DNA of 64,000 nucleotides from JADJGC01 sp964576925 (GCA_964576925.1 CAZNWJ010000003.1:62001-126000); one strand, 5' to 3'; numbered from the stretch's first letter, positions 9,489-20,442 are shown. Program-made: numbers and translations. Notes: generated by a model from the sequence alone, not told the origin.

Positions 9489-10436
9489 GTGCGCTGTGTC
9501 GCTCGAATCCTGGCAGGGGCAACTCTCAGCATCATAATATTCGTTATCCTGGGATGCGCAGCACGTCCGGTGCCGAGTCCGCAGTTGGCGCCTGCTTCGC
9601 TGACATTGCGGCAGGTCGGTGTCATTGAAGGAACGTTCGGGACAAAGCCGCTGGCCGCGCCGATTGCGCTGGCGTTCGATATCAGCAACAACCTCTATAT
9701 CCTTGATAAGGGCAACAATCGGCTGGTGAAACTCAACGCCGATTTTTCGTTTGCCCTGGAAAATGGCGGCTACGGGCTGGGAATCAACGGGCTGAACAAC
9801 CCGGTGTCGCTGGCGACGGACGGCGGGGTTGTTTTCTACGTTCTCGACCAGGGCAACCACCGGATCGTGCGCAGCGACTACAACCTGGTCTTCTCGGATG
9901 AAGTGCGCTTCAATTTTGCGCCGGAACTGCAGGAACTGGGTAAGGTCGCGGCGCTGGCGTGTTCGCGATTTGGGCAAATGTACGTGCTCGACCCGGACAA
10001 TCTGAAGGTGGTCGTGCTGGACAAAGACTACGCGCGGCAGCAGGAGCTGTTTCCGGCGGGCGGTTTCGGCCGCTGTGAAGCGATCAGCGTCGGCGTTGAA
10101 GGCGATGTGTTTGTCTACGACAGCGAGCGGCGAGCGATATATGTTTTTGACAGTTTCGGCAACCTCGCCGATGATATTGACCTGCCTGAATCTGGCCGCC
10201 TCGGGGGTTTTACACTCACCGCCGACCACATTGTCGCGACTGATGCGCAGCGCAATGAGCTGGTTGTCTTCGATCGTGAAGGCAACACGATTGCCGCGAC
10301 TGGAAGCCTGGGGTCAAGCCCGCTGCAGTTTTCAGCGCCGGCGGGGGTCGCCATCCGGAGCGACGGCCGGATCTTTGTTTGTGACAGCGGCAATAATCGT
10401 ATCGTGATGTATGAGATTGCGGCAGCCTTGCCGTGA
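9489..10436 (+). CDS. NHL-repeat lipoprotein
   Basis: A 315-residue protein with a GTG start five bases after the previous stop. A hydrophobic leader ends in a lipobox (VILGC, Cys at residue 23), so it is likely a lipoprotein. The rest is a six-bladed NHL/TolB-like propeller with repeats such as IALAFDISNNLYILDKGNNRL, reduced here to its key residues: DxxNNLYxLDxGNxRLVK, then VLDQGNHRIVR, YVLDPDNLKVVV, and a last blade FSAPAGVAIRSDGRIFVCDSG. NHL propellers usually bind proteins or ligands. No enzyme motif is visible. It lies in the run between the paralogous membrane proteins and the large outer-membrane protein, and may be a peripheral part of an envelope complex. Confidence 0.7.
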   Translation: MRCVARILAGATLSIIIFVILGCAARPVPSPQLAPASLTLRQVGVIEGTFGTKPLAAPIALAFDISNNLYILDKGNNRLVKLNADFSFALENGGYGLGINGLNNPVSLATDGGVVFYVLDQGNHRIVRSDYNLVFSDEVRFNFAPELQELGKVAALACSRFGQMYVLDPDNLKVVVLDKDYARQQELFPAGGFGRCEAISVGVEGDVFVYDSERRAIYVFDSFGNLADDIDLPESGRLGGFTLTADHIVATDAQRNELVVFDREGNTIAATGSLGSSPLQFSAPAGVAIRSDGRIFVCDSGNNRIVMYEIAAALP

Positions 10437-10446
10437 TCCTCGAAGG

Positions 10447-13400
10447 GTGCTGCGGCGCGCCATCGGCGGCATCCTGTTCTTGTTACCATTCCTCCTTCAC
10501 TCAAGTACGTGTAACGCCGGTTTTCTGATCGAGCGCGAGTTGCGCGCGGCAGACGGGCCGTGCTATCTGATCGTTCCAGCGGTTGACTCTCTTGCGGGAA
10601 TCACCGGGTGCGACGGTCGCGCGTTACGCAGTGGCGAGGAGTTCGAATTGCGGGGTGATACAGTTTGCCTCAAGGTTGACCCCGATGCATGTGAGCGCTA
10701 TACGCTGATCCTCCACCGCGATTATCCGCTGCTGAGGCGGACATTCTCATTGCGACCGTATGCAACCGCGGGCGACCGACCGCTCGCGGGAGAGCCGCCG
10801 GATGTTGAAAAGAAAGAAACGCGCCGGAGTCGTTCGAATCTGCAGATCACAGGCGCAAAGAGCTTCTCGGCGGATCTCTCAGATCGGGGCGGGACGAACC
10901 TGTCGCAGGGACTCACGATGACGGTGACAGGCGATTTGGGGAAGGATGTGATGGTGCGCGGGAGTTTCTCTGATCGCGGCTTGCGGGAGACTCGGCTGGT
11001 GACAAGGCGGTTCTCGGAACTGGAAAGCATGTACCTGGAAGTGGCGTCGCCAAGACTGCGCAGCGTCTTCGGGAGTTTCACTCTTCTGCGCGATCGTTTT
11101 CGATTCATGAGCCTGGAGCGGAAGGTGCAGGGGTTACAAGTGGCGTATTCCGGTCGGCAGTCCTTGACAGAGGTTGCCGCGGCAGTGCCGCAGGGGAGAT
11201 TCGGTAGTCACGAATTCGCAACCGAGGATGGCAACTACGGGCCTTATCGCTTGCGGGGAGAAAACGGCGAGGTTGGCATCGCCGTTGTCGAGAACTCCGA
11301 TCAGGTTTGGTTGAACGGGGTCAAGTTATCGCGCGGACGCGACCAGGATTACTATATCGATTATTTGCAGGGTGAGTTGTTCTTTACCGGCAGGCGCATA
11401 ATCGACAACGGCGATCGCGTGCGGGTTGAGTATGATTTCCAGAAACTGGAGTACCGCAAGACGCTCCTGACAGGAGCGGCGGTTGTTCAGAGCAGCGACT
11501 CCAGCCGCAGCATCGCCATCGGGTATACCGGTCAGCTCAGCGCGCGCAATGATCCAGAGGACTTCGTGCTTTCCGACAGCGACCTTTCCGTCCTATCTGC
11601 GGCAGGAGACGATCAGGAGGCCGCGGCTGTATCGGGGGCGAACTTGGTCGGAGCAGGATTGGGGGATTACCAGGTCGAGAGTGACAGCAGCGGAGTTCGC
11701 TACGTGTACGTCGGCGAAGGAAACGGCGACTACCGTGTGGTTTTCAGCGAAGTCGAGGTGGGGGACTACAGCTATCTCGGAGGCGGTCGCTATCAATATG
11801 TCGGGAGTGGCCTGGGTCGATTTCTGCCGGTACGGCGACTGGCATTGCCCGAATCGGCACAGCTTGCCGCAGTGAAGTCGGAGGCAAACCTGGGTCGCGC
11901 CGTGAAGATCGCCGGCGAGTTGGCTTACTCCAACTACGATCGCAACAGGTTTTCTTCACGCGATGATGCAGACAACTCGCAGATTGCCGCTTTTGCCGCG
12001 TTGCGAGGCGGGTTGCCGGGATCGACGCACAGCGCGGGCCTTACCGCCGAGTACCTGCCGGCCCAATTCTACCGACTCAGTCGGCTTGATGACGTTGACG
12101 CAGCCTACCTGTGGCAACGCCGGTTCAGATTGCCGAAGGACCGGCGACGTCTTGATGGCTATTACGAGGTTGCCGCAGATTCCGGACTCAAAGCGCAACT
12201 AAGCGGAGGGATCACGCGCGAAGGCAGCGAGTTTCGTGCGGAAAATGCGGGTCTGGAGAGTCGAGCGCAAATCGGCGCATCAACAGATCTGAGATTGAGC
12301 GCGGATTGGGCTCGGTCGAATGAAGCCGGGATCGAGCGCCGCCTCTTCAGATTGCAGCCGAATGTGAGTCAGCGATTCGGGGCTCTTGCACTCGAGGGAG
12401 GCGGGGAATACGACCAATTGAGAACGGACGGGGGAACTGCGCCGGCCGGTACATCGAGCAAGCGTGAGTTGGTGCTGGGTGCGGGCTACCAAGGCGTCAA
12501 AGCGAGCGTCCGCCTGCGAGAAAACTGGGAAAACCAGGCGAGTTGGAGGCTTGTGGATTCCAAGCGCAGCGCAGTGTTCCAGATCGTTCGCACGCTCGGG
12601 ATAGGGCGCAAGATCTCAGCGACGGCGACGGCTAATCGGTTTCGCAATGCCGTGGGCCGGGACGATTACCAAACCGGTGTCGTAGACTTGCTGGCGCCGC
12701 GCATTCTCCGGGCAATCGACCTGACCGCCAACTACCGGTTGAATCGCCGCGGTGTCTCGCAGACGAATGAGACCTATATCAAGGTGGATGCAGGAGAAGG
12801 CGATTACGTGTTGATCGATTCGGTCTATGTCGCGCAGAGTCGGGGCGACTATATTCGGGTAACCGAAAATGTCGGGGCCTCACTGCAAAGCAGCGACGGC
12901 GAGAAGCGAATCTCGATCGAGGGTCGTTTGGAAGATATCTGGCGAATTCCCCCCACGAGTGGAATCACGGTGCGCTATGAAGTCAATCTGCGCGAAATCG
13001 GCGCGGCGCTGGACCGCGCGCCGTGGGAATGGCTGGCGCCACAGAAGAGATTATACTCGACGACCGCGCGCTTCGCGGAACGGGATGATGTTTATCGCGT
13101 GCAGCGATATGACCGCGCGTTGCGCTTACGGACCGAAGTCGAGTATCGGCGGACGAGCGACGACAACCTGCTGGATATCACTTATCCAAGCCGCCGTCGT
13201 GGCGAGGAATTCAAGCTTGGTATCAATCAGGGACTGAGAACTCGCGACGTAGTGACCGCGAGCGTCGGCGGACGCAACCGCAGTTGGCGGGAGCCGAATC
13301 GGTTGAACTTGTTTCTGCGCGAGCGCAAGCTGGAACTGGGGGGGGTGCGCTACGAGGGTATCTTTGAGTTCGCTCTGAACGGCAGTTGTGCAAGGGAGCG

Positions 13401-13707
13401 GTCCGATTCGCTGGGGCTGGAGAGCGTTTCGATCAAGGTGAGTCCGGGGATCAATTGCAATCTGGGAAGCAAAGGGCGACTTGAGTTTGCGAGTTTCGTG
13501 CTTTCGATTAGTGAATCATTCAACCGGCCGATCCTGCTGCAAATGGCGGAGGGATTTCCCGTCGGCACGCATGCGGGAGGAAGGTTGCGCGTGGAACTGA
13601 ATCTCACACGAAGTTTCGTGTTTAAGGTATTGGCCAACTGTGAAATTCGCGAGGGTGAGGCTGACCGGTACTTTCTGCGGAGCGAGTTGATCTCGAAGTT
13701 CGAATGA
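10447..13707 (+). CDS. Very large outer-membrane beta-barrel protein of unknown function
   Basis: About 1086 residues from the GTG at 10447, which gives a compact signal peptide (VLRRAIGGILFLLPFLLHSS, then NAG). An in-frame ATG at 10411 would overlap the previous gene by 26 bases and add a long charged leader. Neither has a clear ribosome-binding site, so the start is uncertain. An N-terminal domain of about 100 residues is followed by long stretches of alternating hydrophobic/polar residues typical of barrel strands. At about residues 285-312 lies QVWLNGVKLSRGRDQDYYID followed by GELFF, a motif I associate with large FCB outer-membrane proteins. The gene overlaps the Omp85 gene by four bases, so the two are translationally coupled. 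Function unknown. Confidence 0.6.
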   Translation: MLRRAIGGILFLLPFLLHSSTCNAGFLIERELRAADGPCYLIVPAVDSLAGITGCDGRALRSGEEFELRGDTVCLKVDPDACERYTLILHRDYPLLRRTFSLRPYATAGDRPLAGEPPDVEKKETRRSRSNLQITGAKSFSADLSDRGGTNLSQGLTMTVTGDLGKDVMVRGSFSDRGLRETRLVTRRFSELESMYLEVASPRLRSVFGSFTLLRDRFRFMSLERKVQGLQVAYSGRQSLTEVAAAVPQGRFGSHEFATEDGNYGPYRLRGENGEVGIAVVENSDQVWLNGVKLSRGRDQDYYIDYLQGELFFTGRRIIDNGDRVRVEYDFQKLEYRKTLLTGAAVVQSSDSSRSIAIGYTGQLSARNDPEDFVLSDSDLSVLSAAGDDQEAAAVSGANLVGAGLGDYQVESDSSGVRYVYVGEGNGDYRVVFSEVEVGDYSYLGGGRYQYVGSGLGRFLPVRRLALPESAQLAAVKSEANLGRAVKIAGELAYSNYDRNRFSSRDDADNSQIAAFAALRGGLPGSTHSAGLTAEYLPAQFYRLSRLDDVDAAYLWQRRFRLPKDRRRLDGYYEVAADSGLKAQLSGGITREGSEFRAENAGLESRAQIGASTDLRLSADWARSNEAGIERRLFRLQPNVSQRFGALALEGGGEYDQLRTDGGTAPAGTSSKRELVLGAGYQGVKASVRLRENWENQASWRLVDSKRSAVFQIVRTLGIGRKISATATANRFRNAVGRDDYQTGVVDLLAPRILRAIDLTANYRLNRRGVSQTNETYIKVDAGEGDYVLIDSVYVAQSRGDYIRVTENVGASLQSSDGEKRISIEGRLEDIWRIPPTSGITVRYEVNLREIGAALDRAPWEWLAPQKRLYSTTARFAERDDVYRVQRYDRALRLRTEVEYRRTSDDNLLDITYPSRRRGEEFKLGINQGLRTRDVVTASVGGRNRSWREPNRLNLFLRERKLELGGVRYEGIFEFALNGSCARERSDSLGLESVSIKVSPGINCNLGSKGRLEFASFVLSISESFNRPILLQMAEGFPVGTHAGGRLRVELNLTRSFVFKVLANCEIREGEADRYFLRSELISKFE

Positions 13708-15314
13708 TGATGCGTTTACTTGCGATATTGGTGCTTATGTGGAGCGGAAGCGCGGCAGGGATTCGCTTCGAAGGTGCAAGGCACTTCAAGACGGCTGAAC
13801 TTGAAAGAGTAGCCGCACGGGCGCAGTCGCTGGAGGAACTTACCCAAGCGCTCGCCCTGGGATATATCGAAGCGGGATTCCTGGAGGCATCGATCAGGCT
13901 CAAGATTGCGGCGGACACGGTTCTCGTGATTTCCGAGGGCCACAGGTACACGCTGGGGGAAACGGATTTGGCCGGGCTCGACTCGGCGGTCGCTTCGAAG
14001 ATTAGCCTGTCTACCAAAGAACCGCTGACGACGGTCGCAATAGAACAAATCGGCATCGCAGCGGCGCGAGTCTATGCGGATCAAGGATATCCCTTTGCCA
14101 GCGTCCTCTTGCGCGATGTGCGAATCGTCGAAGGCCGCGCACGTCTTGAACTGAGCGTGCTTCCAGGACCGCAGACACCGCTGGGAGAAATTGAATTCTC
14201 CGGGCTTTCAGCGACTCGACCAACGACTTTGCTGCGGCGGGTCGATCTTCGTCCGGATTCACTCTACCGGGAAGACGAGATTGCGCGCGCGCAGCAAGCG
14301 CTCGACAAGCTTGATTTCATTGTGATGCAGCCGCCGGCCACGGTGCGGCACGATGTCGCGCGAAATCGGGCCGACGTGGAGTTCGCGGTCAGGGAAAAGA
14401 GGGTCATAGAGATCGAAGGTGTCGCGACACTTGATCCGGATAACTCCGTGGCGGGGCAGTTGCGGTTGGGAGTGGTCAACGCACTCGGCTATGGTGAGCG
14501 CGTCTCGTGGGATTGGGAACGCCGCGACGAATCCTCGCGCGCGCTGGCGATCAAAGCGTTTGTGCCATACGTGGGCGGGTCGGCATTCGATGTTGGAGCG
14601 ACGGCGCGTCAAAGCGATCGTGATTCGAGTTTCATCAGCGCACGGCTCGGCGCGGCCATTGCGTATCATGTAAATCTTGATTGGCTGGTGGGGAGCGAAT
14701 TCTCGTGGCAGAAGATTACGCCGGAAGAAGGCCGGAGGTCGCCCTCGGCACGGATTGTTGAAGCCGCGCTGAGCACGACCTTCGACAGCCGCAGCTCCGT
14801 TGATCCGGGAGTACCGGGAGTGCGGCTGGCGAGCGAGTTTGCGACCTCGTACCGCAAATCGTTTGCTTCGGGACAGCCGGTAGAGACGGGCTATACCAAG
14901 CGGTTCAAGCTTGACGGAACCGGTTGGCTCAAGTTGGGCCGATCGTGGGTGATCAGTCAAAGGCTGTTGGCGTTTGAGGTGCGGTCGGATTTTGACCCGC
15001 TGCCGAGCGAGCAGATGATTGAGATCGGGGGCGTTGGGTCGCTGCGCGGATACCGGGAGCGATCGTTCCTGGCGCAAGAAGGGATCGTGGGCAACAGCGA
15101 GTTGCAGTATCTCGTTTCAAACGAGGTGATACTGCGGACATTCAGCGATAATGGCCTTCTCAAAACGCGAACCGGCGAACTGCACTTGAGCGGTTTCGGC
15201 GCGGGTGCCTCGCTGAAGACATCGCTCGGTTGGTTTCGGCTGGATTTGACGTTGGGCGAGTCCAAACAACTTGATAAACTGCTTGTCCATTTTGGTTTTG
15301 ACTCTCTGTTATGA
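13704..15314 (+). CDS. Omp85-family outer-membrane protein (BamA/TamA/ShlB-like) with POTRA domains
   Basis: A 536-residue protein with a signal peptide (residues 1-18). POTRA-like segments follow: ISEGHRYTLGETDLAGL, then ARVYADQGYPFASVLL, and LPGPQTPLGEIEFSGLSATR, which is the beta-alpha-beta signature of POTRA units. The C-terminal half is a 16-strand-type barrel with the Omp85 motif GGVGSLRGYRERSF at about residues 442-455, whose RGY inserts into the barrel. Omp85 proteins insert or export proteins or lipids at the outer membrane. It is smaller than BamA (about 800 residues) and closer in size to TamA/ShlB types. Four-base overlap with the giant barrel gene upstream suggests the two work together. 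The next gene also overlaps by four bases. Confidence 0.8.
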   Translation: MMMRLLAILVLMWSGSAAGIRFEGARHFKTAELERVAARAQSLEELTQALALGYIEAGFLEASIRLKIAADTVLVISEGHRYTLGETDLAGLDSAVASKISLSTKEPLTTVAIEQIGIAAARVYADQGYPFASVLLRDVRIVEGRARLELSVLPGPQTPLGEIEFSGLSATRPTTLLRRVDLRPDSLYREDEIARAQQALDKLDFIVMQPPATVRHDVARNRADVEFAVREKRVIEIEGVATLDPDNSVAGQLRLGVVNALGYGERVSWDWERRDESSRALAIKAFVPYVGGSAFDVGATARQSDRDSSFISARLGAAIAYHVNLDWLVGSEFSWQKITPEEGRRSPSARIVEAALSTTFDSRSSVDPGVPGVRLASEFATSYRKSFASGQPVETGYTKRFKLDGTGWLKLGRSWVISQRLLAFEVRSDFDPLPSEQMIEIGGVGSLRGYRERSFLAQEGIVGNSELQYLVSNEVILRTFSDNGLLKTRTGELHLSGFGAGASLKTSLGWFRLDLTLGESKQLDKLLVHFGFDSLL

Positions 15315-16156
15315 AGAAGGCTGCAGCTGGAATCAAGTTAATCCGGCCCGTTAACGGGATGGTCGCGGCGCTGTCGCTGGTTGCGGCGCAGGCAGTTGCA
15401 TTCGGCACCCTTGAATTGCCTCGCGAAGCCGCCTTGTCGGTGTTCTTCCTGGTGTCTTTCGGCTATGCGATCAACGACATCTTTGATATGCGGACGGACG
15501 CGATCAATCGGCCGGGACGCGCGTTGCCGTCCGGGGTCATCTCGCGCAACGAGGCCTGGATGATTACGTTGGTCATGCTGGCAGCGGGATTCGTGGCTGC
15601 AATCCCGGGCGGGTGGATTCTCACGCTCTACTACCTAATTGTTGCCGCCTGCTTGTTCGGTTATGCGACGGGAGTATCGGGAGTATTGGCGGTTGCGAAT
15701 GTGCTGGTGGCGTTGTTGTGTTCATCGGTGTTTGCGTTGATCGCGGTGATCGGCAACGGGCAGGACCCGGGTTGGTCTTCGGTGGCGGCAGCCACGGTGC
15801 TGACGTTTCTATACAATCTGGTACGGGAGATCATCAAGGATATTCAAGACGTTCCAGGAGATCGCGCGGCGGGCCGCGATACGCTGGCGATTCGTTTCGG
15901 CGCAACGCGGGCAAGGTTAATCGCGGCGATCTGCGCGTTTGCCATGATCGTGATCAGCTACTCCGGATGGGCAGAAGTCTTGCGGTCGGAGGCGTATCTT
16001 TGGATTGTCAGCTTCGGAGTGAATTTGCCTTTAGCCGTCATCTTTGTTATCTACTTCCGCACCGAGGCGATTGCGGGTGCGGCGCGCGTGTCGTTGGTAC
16101 TGAAAGTACTGATGTTGCCGGCGCTGGCGGCCCTGATACTCGGCAGTGTTAAATAA
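15311..16156 (+). CDS. UbiA-family prenyltransferase (possible geranylgeranylglyceryl phosphate type)
   Basis: A 281-residue integral membrane protein with about eight hydrophobic segments. It carries the two aspartate-rich UbiA motifs: NDIFDMRTD with INRPGRALPSG (residues 55-75), and DIQDVPGDRAAGRD (about residues 177-190). These bind the prenyl diphosphate through magnesium. The family moves a polyprenyl group onto an aromatic or glycerol-phosphate acceptor. The NRPxRxLPSG form is typical of the digeranylgeranylglyceryl-phosphate-synthase-like branch found in archaea and in many FCB bacteria. No other isoprenoid lipid gene lies nearby, so the acceptor is unknown. It overlaps the upstream Omp85 gene by four bases. 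Confidence 0.78.
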   Translation: MKKAAAGIKLIRPVNGMVAALSLVAAQAVAFGTLELPREAALSVFFLVSFGYAINDIFDMRTDAINRPGRALPSGVISRNEAWMITLVMLAAGFVAAIPGGWILTLYYLIVAACLFGYATGVSGVLAVANVLVALLCSSVFALIAVIGNGQDPGWSSVAAATVLTFLYNLVREIIKDIQDVPGDRAAGRDTLAIRFGATRARLIAAICAFAMIVISYSGWAEVLRSEAYLWIVSFGVNLPLAVIFVIYFRTEAIAGAARVSLVLKVLMLPALAALILGSVK

Positions 16157-16190
16157 TGTTAAGGCCGGAAACGCAGCGAGAGAACGGCGT

Positions 16191-17060
16191 ATGATTTCAG
16201 ATATGAAGTGGCTGGGGATTTGTTCGTTTGTGTTGGTGTTGTTCTCGGGCTTGGCAGGCGCCCGGGCGGAAGTCGGTTTCCAGGCGCGCGTCGACAGGAC
16301 CGAGGCGGCATATGAGGAAGAGATCCAACTGACGCTGGAGGTCAATGTTGACGATCCGGCGATCAAGACGACGCCGTTGCCGCCGCCGGAGATGATTGCC
16401 TTTCGCATCGGCGGCTCGGGTAGCAGCGTGGAGCGGGCGGGTGAGCGCATTGTGAGAAAGTATACCTATGTGCTGCGGCCGGCGCGTAGCGGCGAGTTGA
16501 CAATTCCGGCCTTTCAGGTGGAGTTTGTCGGAAGCGCCACGACCGATACGCTACGCTCGGAGCCGATCGTGATCCAGGTCGCGCAGCCGAAGCCGGTCAA
16601 AAAGCCGAGCGGCAGTACCGGAATGCTCTATGGAGGGATCGCCGTTGGAGCCGCAATCTTGGCGGCGTTGGGTTATGCGCTGCGACGGAAGCAGAGAAAT
16701 GTGGAGCCTGACGCCCCGGACTGGCGAATACAGGCGCAGGCGGAGTTTGAGGGGATTGCAAAGCTGGCCGACCGCGAGGATTTCGGTCCGTTTTCGGCTG
16801 AGGCGAGCAAGTTCGTCATTCGCCTGCTGGAGAATGAGCACGAAGCCAAGTTAAGCGGGTATACTTTCGCCGACGTGCTGCGCTGGATGGAAGAACGGGC
16901 TGTTGACAGTGAACTGCGGGCGGCGGTGCGCGACCTTTTTGCGTATTGCGAGGAGGTCAAGTTCGGCACCGGGAAACCTGACGTTACGAAAGGCCGCGCG
17001 GCCGCAGCGACAGCGCAAAAAATCGTGGAACTGCTCACGAAAACAGGTCGTACAACTTGA
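16191..17060 (+). CDS. BatD-like (oxygen tolerance) protein, first of three in the cluster
   Basis: A 289-residue protein. An in-frame GTG at 16146 would overlap the previous gene. The ATG at 16191 gives a normal signal peptide (MKWLGICSFVLVLFSGLAG, then ARAE). Residues 25-130 form an Ig-like domain of the BatD type: VDRTEAAYEEEIQLTLEV, then RKYTYVLRPARSGELTIP. A single membrane segment (about residues 145-165) precedes a cytoplasmic helical domain. It directly precedes the MoxR gene. BatD-like proteins bridge MoxR/VWA complexes to the periplasm, and the family name comes from a Bacteroides aerotolerance operon. It is much shorter than the BatD further down, so it is a specialised or truncated member. 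Confidence 0.68.
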   Translation: MISDMKWLGICSFVLVLFSGLAGARAEVGFQARVDRTEAAYEEEIQLTLEVNVDDPAIKTTPLPPPEMIAFRIGGSGSSVERAGERIVRKYTYVLRPARSGELTIPAFQVEFVGSATTDTLRSEPIVIQVAQPKPVKKPSGSTGMLYGGIAVGAAILAALGYALRRKQRNVEPDAPDWRIQAQAEFEGIAKLADREDFGPFSAEASKFVIRLLENEHEAKLSGYTFADVLRWMEERAVDSELRAAVRDLFAYCEEVKFGTGKPDVTKGRAAAATAQKIVELLTKTGRTT

Positions 17061-17102
17061 TCGAATTGACTGGACGCAACTAAGTACTTGGGAGATAAAG
17101 CG

Positions 17103-18089
<987 letters not shown>

Positions 18090-18091
18090 GC

Positions 18092-18970
18092 GTGCTACCG
18101 TCCGAGATTCTCAAGAAAATTCGCAGGATCGAAATCACGACGCGGCGCATGGTCAACGACGTGTTCGCCGGGGAGTACCATTCGACGTTCCGCGGCCAGG
18201 GGATGGAGTTCGAGGAGGTGCGCGAATACCAGGCGGGGGATGACGTGCGCCTGATTGACTGGAACGTGACGGCGCGCACGGGAGTGCCGTTTATCAAAAA
18301 ATACCGCGAAGAGCGCGAGATGTCGGTAATGCTGCTGGTGGACGCGTCATCCTCGGGTCAGTTCGGGACGCGCGGACAGCGTAAGGACGAGATGGCGGCG
18401 GAGATTTGCGGTCTGCTGGCGTTTTCGGCGATCCGCAACAACGACAAGGTGGGGATGATCATTTTCACCGACGAGGTCGAGAAATTCATCGCGCCGCGCA
18501 AGGGACGGGGGCATGTGCTGCGCCTGATCCGCGAAATCCTCTATTTCAAGCCGGTGGGCAAATCGACCAATATCGGCAAGGCGCTGGAGTACTTGAACCG
18601 CGTCATCAAGCGCAAGTCGGTGGTGTTCCTGGTCAGCGATTTTCTTAGTTCCGGTTACGCCAGCGACCTGATTATCGCCAATCGCAAGCATGACGTGGTG
18701 GCGATCAAGATCAGCGACGAGCGCGAAGCGCAGATGGACAATTTTGGCTTGATCGATTTTGAGGACGCCGAAACGGGCGAGATTATCACGATCGATACCT
18801 CCGACGGTGCGTTTCGCCGGCGCTTTGGACTGCAGGCAGCGGAACTTTCGGTAGAATTGGAAAAAGCGTTTCGGCGCATGAGCATCGACTTTGTGCAGCT
18901 CACGACGGGGCATGACTACTTCATTCCCTTGACCAAGTTCTTCAAGATGCGCGAGCGGAGGTTCCGGTAG
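18092..18970 (+). CDS. DUF58 protein with VWA-like fold
   Basis: A 292-residue soluble protein with a GTG start two bases after moxR. The DUF58 signature is clear: GEYHSTFRGQGMEFEEVREY, then DDVRLIDWNVTAR. A VWA-type metal site follows (LLVDASSS), then IIFTDEVEKF and FLVSDFLS. DUF58 proteins are standard partners of MoxR ATPases and are probably remodelled by them. The gene sits in the normal place between moxR and the batA/batB genes, although a glycosyltransferase gene separates it from the rest of the cluster. Confidence 0.9.
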   Translation: MLPSEILKKIRRIEITTRRMVNDVFAGEYHSTFRGQGMEFEEVREYQAGDDVRLIDWNVTARTGVPFIKKYREEREMSVMLLVDASSSGQFGTRGQRKDEMAAEICGLLAFSAIRNNDKVGMIIFTDEVEKFIAPRKGRGHVLRLIREILYFKPVGKSTNIGKALEYLNRVIKRKSVVFLVSDFLSSGYASDLIIANRKHDVVAIKISDEREAQMDNFGLIDFEDAETGEIITIDTSDGAFRRRFGLQAAELSVELEKAFRRMSIDFVQLTTGHDYFIPLTKFFKMRERRFR

Positions 18971-18972
18971 GT

Positions 18973-20442
18973 GTGAGTTGGTTTAGGGAACATCGCGCCC
19001 TTGTCGTCATCCTGGCGCTGCAGGCGGTGCTGTCGCTAGCGTTTGTATACTTGCGAGTCGTGGATGCCGACGAGGGGTTTTATCTGGCGGCGGCACAGCG
19101 GGTTGCAGACGGATTGACACCGCACGTAGATTTCTTCTATCCCCAAGGGCCTCTGTTTCCGACGATGTTCTCCCTGCTGAGCGGTTGGGGATTGGATTCG
19201 TTGATTGTGCTGCGGTTACTGGCGGCACTGTGCGGTATAGTGTTGACCTACATAGTTTATCGGTTCGTCCTCGGAAGCACAAATGACAAGAGCGCGGCGG
19301 CCGTAGCGGCATTCCTTGTGGCGCTGGGCGGGTTGTCGTTGACGTGGCACAGCGTGTTCAAGCCGTATGCGCTGACAGATCTGTTGATTGTTACCGGATT
19401 CGCGCTGACCTTCGCCAATCGAGGAGGCGAACAGAGCGCACTGCGGTCAGCGTTTGGGGCGATGTTCTTCCTGGCTTTCGCTGCGAATCTGCGCTCGGTG
19501 CTCCTGGTGTTGCTGCCGATAGCGGCATATTTCGTTTTCAAGTCGGACAAGAGCGCGACAGAATCAAAACTCAGACTATTCGCTGCGATGGCGGTTGGAT
19601 TGCTCTTGCCTTCGTTGCCGGCGTTGTACCTGGCGATTACGGCTCCCGGAGAGTTCTTCTTCAATAATCTTGGATTTCACCTGATGCGCGAGCCGATCGA
19701 GCCGCTTTCGGCGCTGATACTGCACAAAGTCGTGAACTTCGGCAAGTTCCTGGTGTTGCCGCAGACGATCCTCTTGCTGGGCGCGGCGGCGGCCTCGTGG
19801 TTCTTGATCCGGGCCAAGCTGGCGGAACGTCCGCGCTGGTTTGGCGTGTCCGCTCTGTTTGCGCTGGCGATCGTGGTCTGCTACCTGGTGCCGACGCCCG
19901 TGCACATGCAATACTTTCAGCAGGCGGTGCCGTTCCTGGTGCTGCTGACGATTCCGTGCGCCCAGTTCATCTTGCGGGAAGCGCGATTGCGGCCGATCCT
20001 GCGGTCGGCCGGAGTGCTTTATATAGTGGGTCTGGTGCCGTTCGTGGCGCTGTTCATCGTCGCCCCACGCGACGAAAATCTGCGGTTTGAATGGCGGCAA
20101 CTGAACACGATCGTTGATAAAATTCAGGCCAACTCCCGCGAGCAGGATACGCTTCTGTCAGAGTGGGCCGGGTATGCGGCGCTCTCGAACCGACCGCAGT
20201 TGGCGGGATCGGAGCACGTCGGGTTTTACTTTCCCCTGGAATTGAGCGAGTCAGAATACGCAGCGATGCATTTGTTGACGAATACTTCGATTAACGAGGC
20301 ACTGGCGGCGCAGCGGCCGGAGTTGGTTGTGGTTGATTATCAAGTGTATCCTGAGTGGCGGGAAGTACTGGCGGCGAATTACCATCCGGTCGACAGCAGT
20401 GCGCGGACATTTATCTATAAGAAGAATGATGCCAGTCTATAA
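18973..20442 (+). CDS. Polytopic glycosyltransferase, family-39-like (PMT/ArnT type)
   Basis: A 489-residue membrane protein with a GTG start two bases after DUF58. About ten hydrophobic helices are visible. The N-terminal loop carries VVDADEGFYLAAAQRVADG, whose DEGxY matches the catalytic first loop of GT39/ArnT-like enzymes, followed by VDFFYPQGPLFP. The C-terminal 100 residues form a soluble domain. Such enzymes use lipid-linked sugars to modify proteins or lipids outside the membrane. Its placement inside a Bat operon is unusual. The following gene starts within its last 17 bases, so it is part of the same transcript. Substrate unknown. Confidence 0.72.
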   Translation: MSWFREHRALVVILALQAVLSLAFVYLRVVDADEGFYLAAAQRVADGLTPHVDFFYPQGPLFPTMFSLLSGWGLDSLIVLRLLAALCGIVLTYIVYRFVLGSTNDKSAAAVAAFLVALGGLSLTWHSVFKPYALTDLLIVTGFALTFANRGGEQSALRSAFGAMFFLAFAANLRSVLLVLLPIAAYFVFKSDKSATESKLRLFAAMAVGLLLPSLPALYLAITAPGEFFFNNLGFHLMREPIEPLSALILHKVVNFGKFLVLPQTILLLGAAAASWFLIRAKLAERPRWFGVSALFALAIVVCYLVPTPVHMQYFQQAVPFLVLLTIPCAQFILREARLRPILRSAGVLYIVGLVPFVALFIVAPRDENLRFEWRQLNTIVDKIQANSREQDTLLSEWAGYAALSNRPQLAGSEHVGFYFPLELSESEYAAMHLLTNTSINEALAAQRPELVVVDYQVYPEWREVLAANYHPVDSSARTFIYKKNDASL

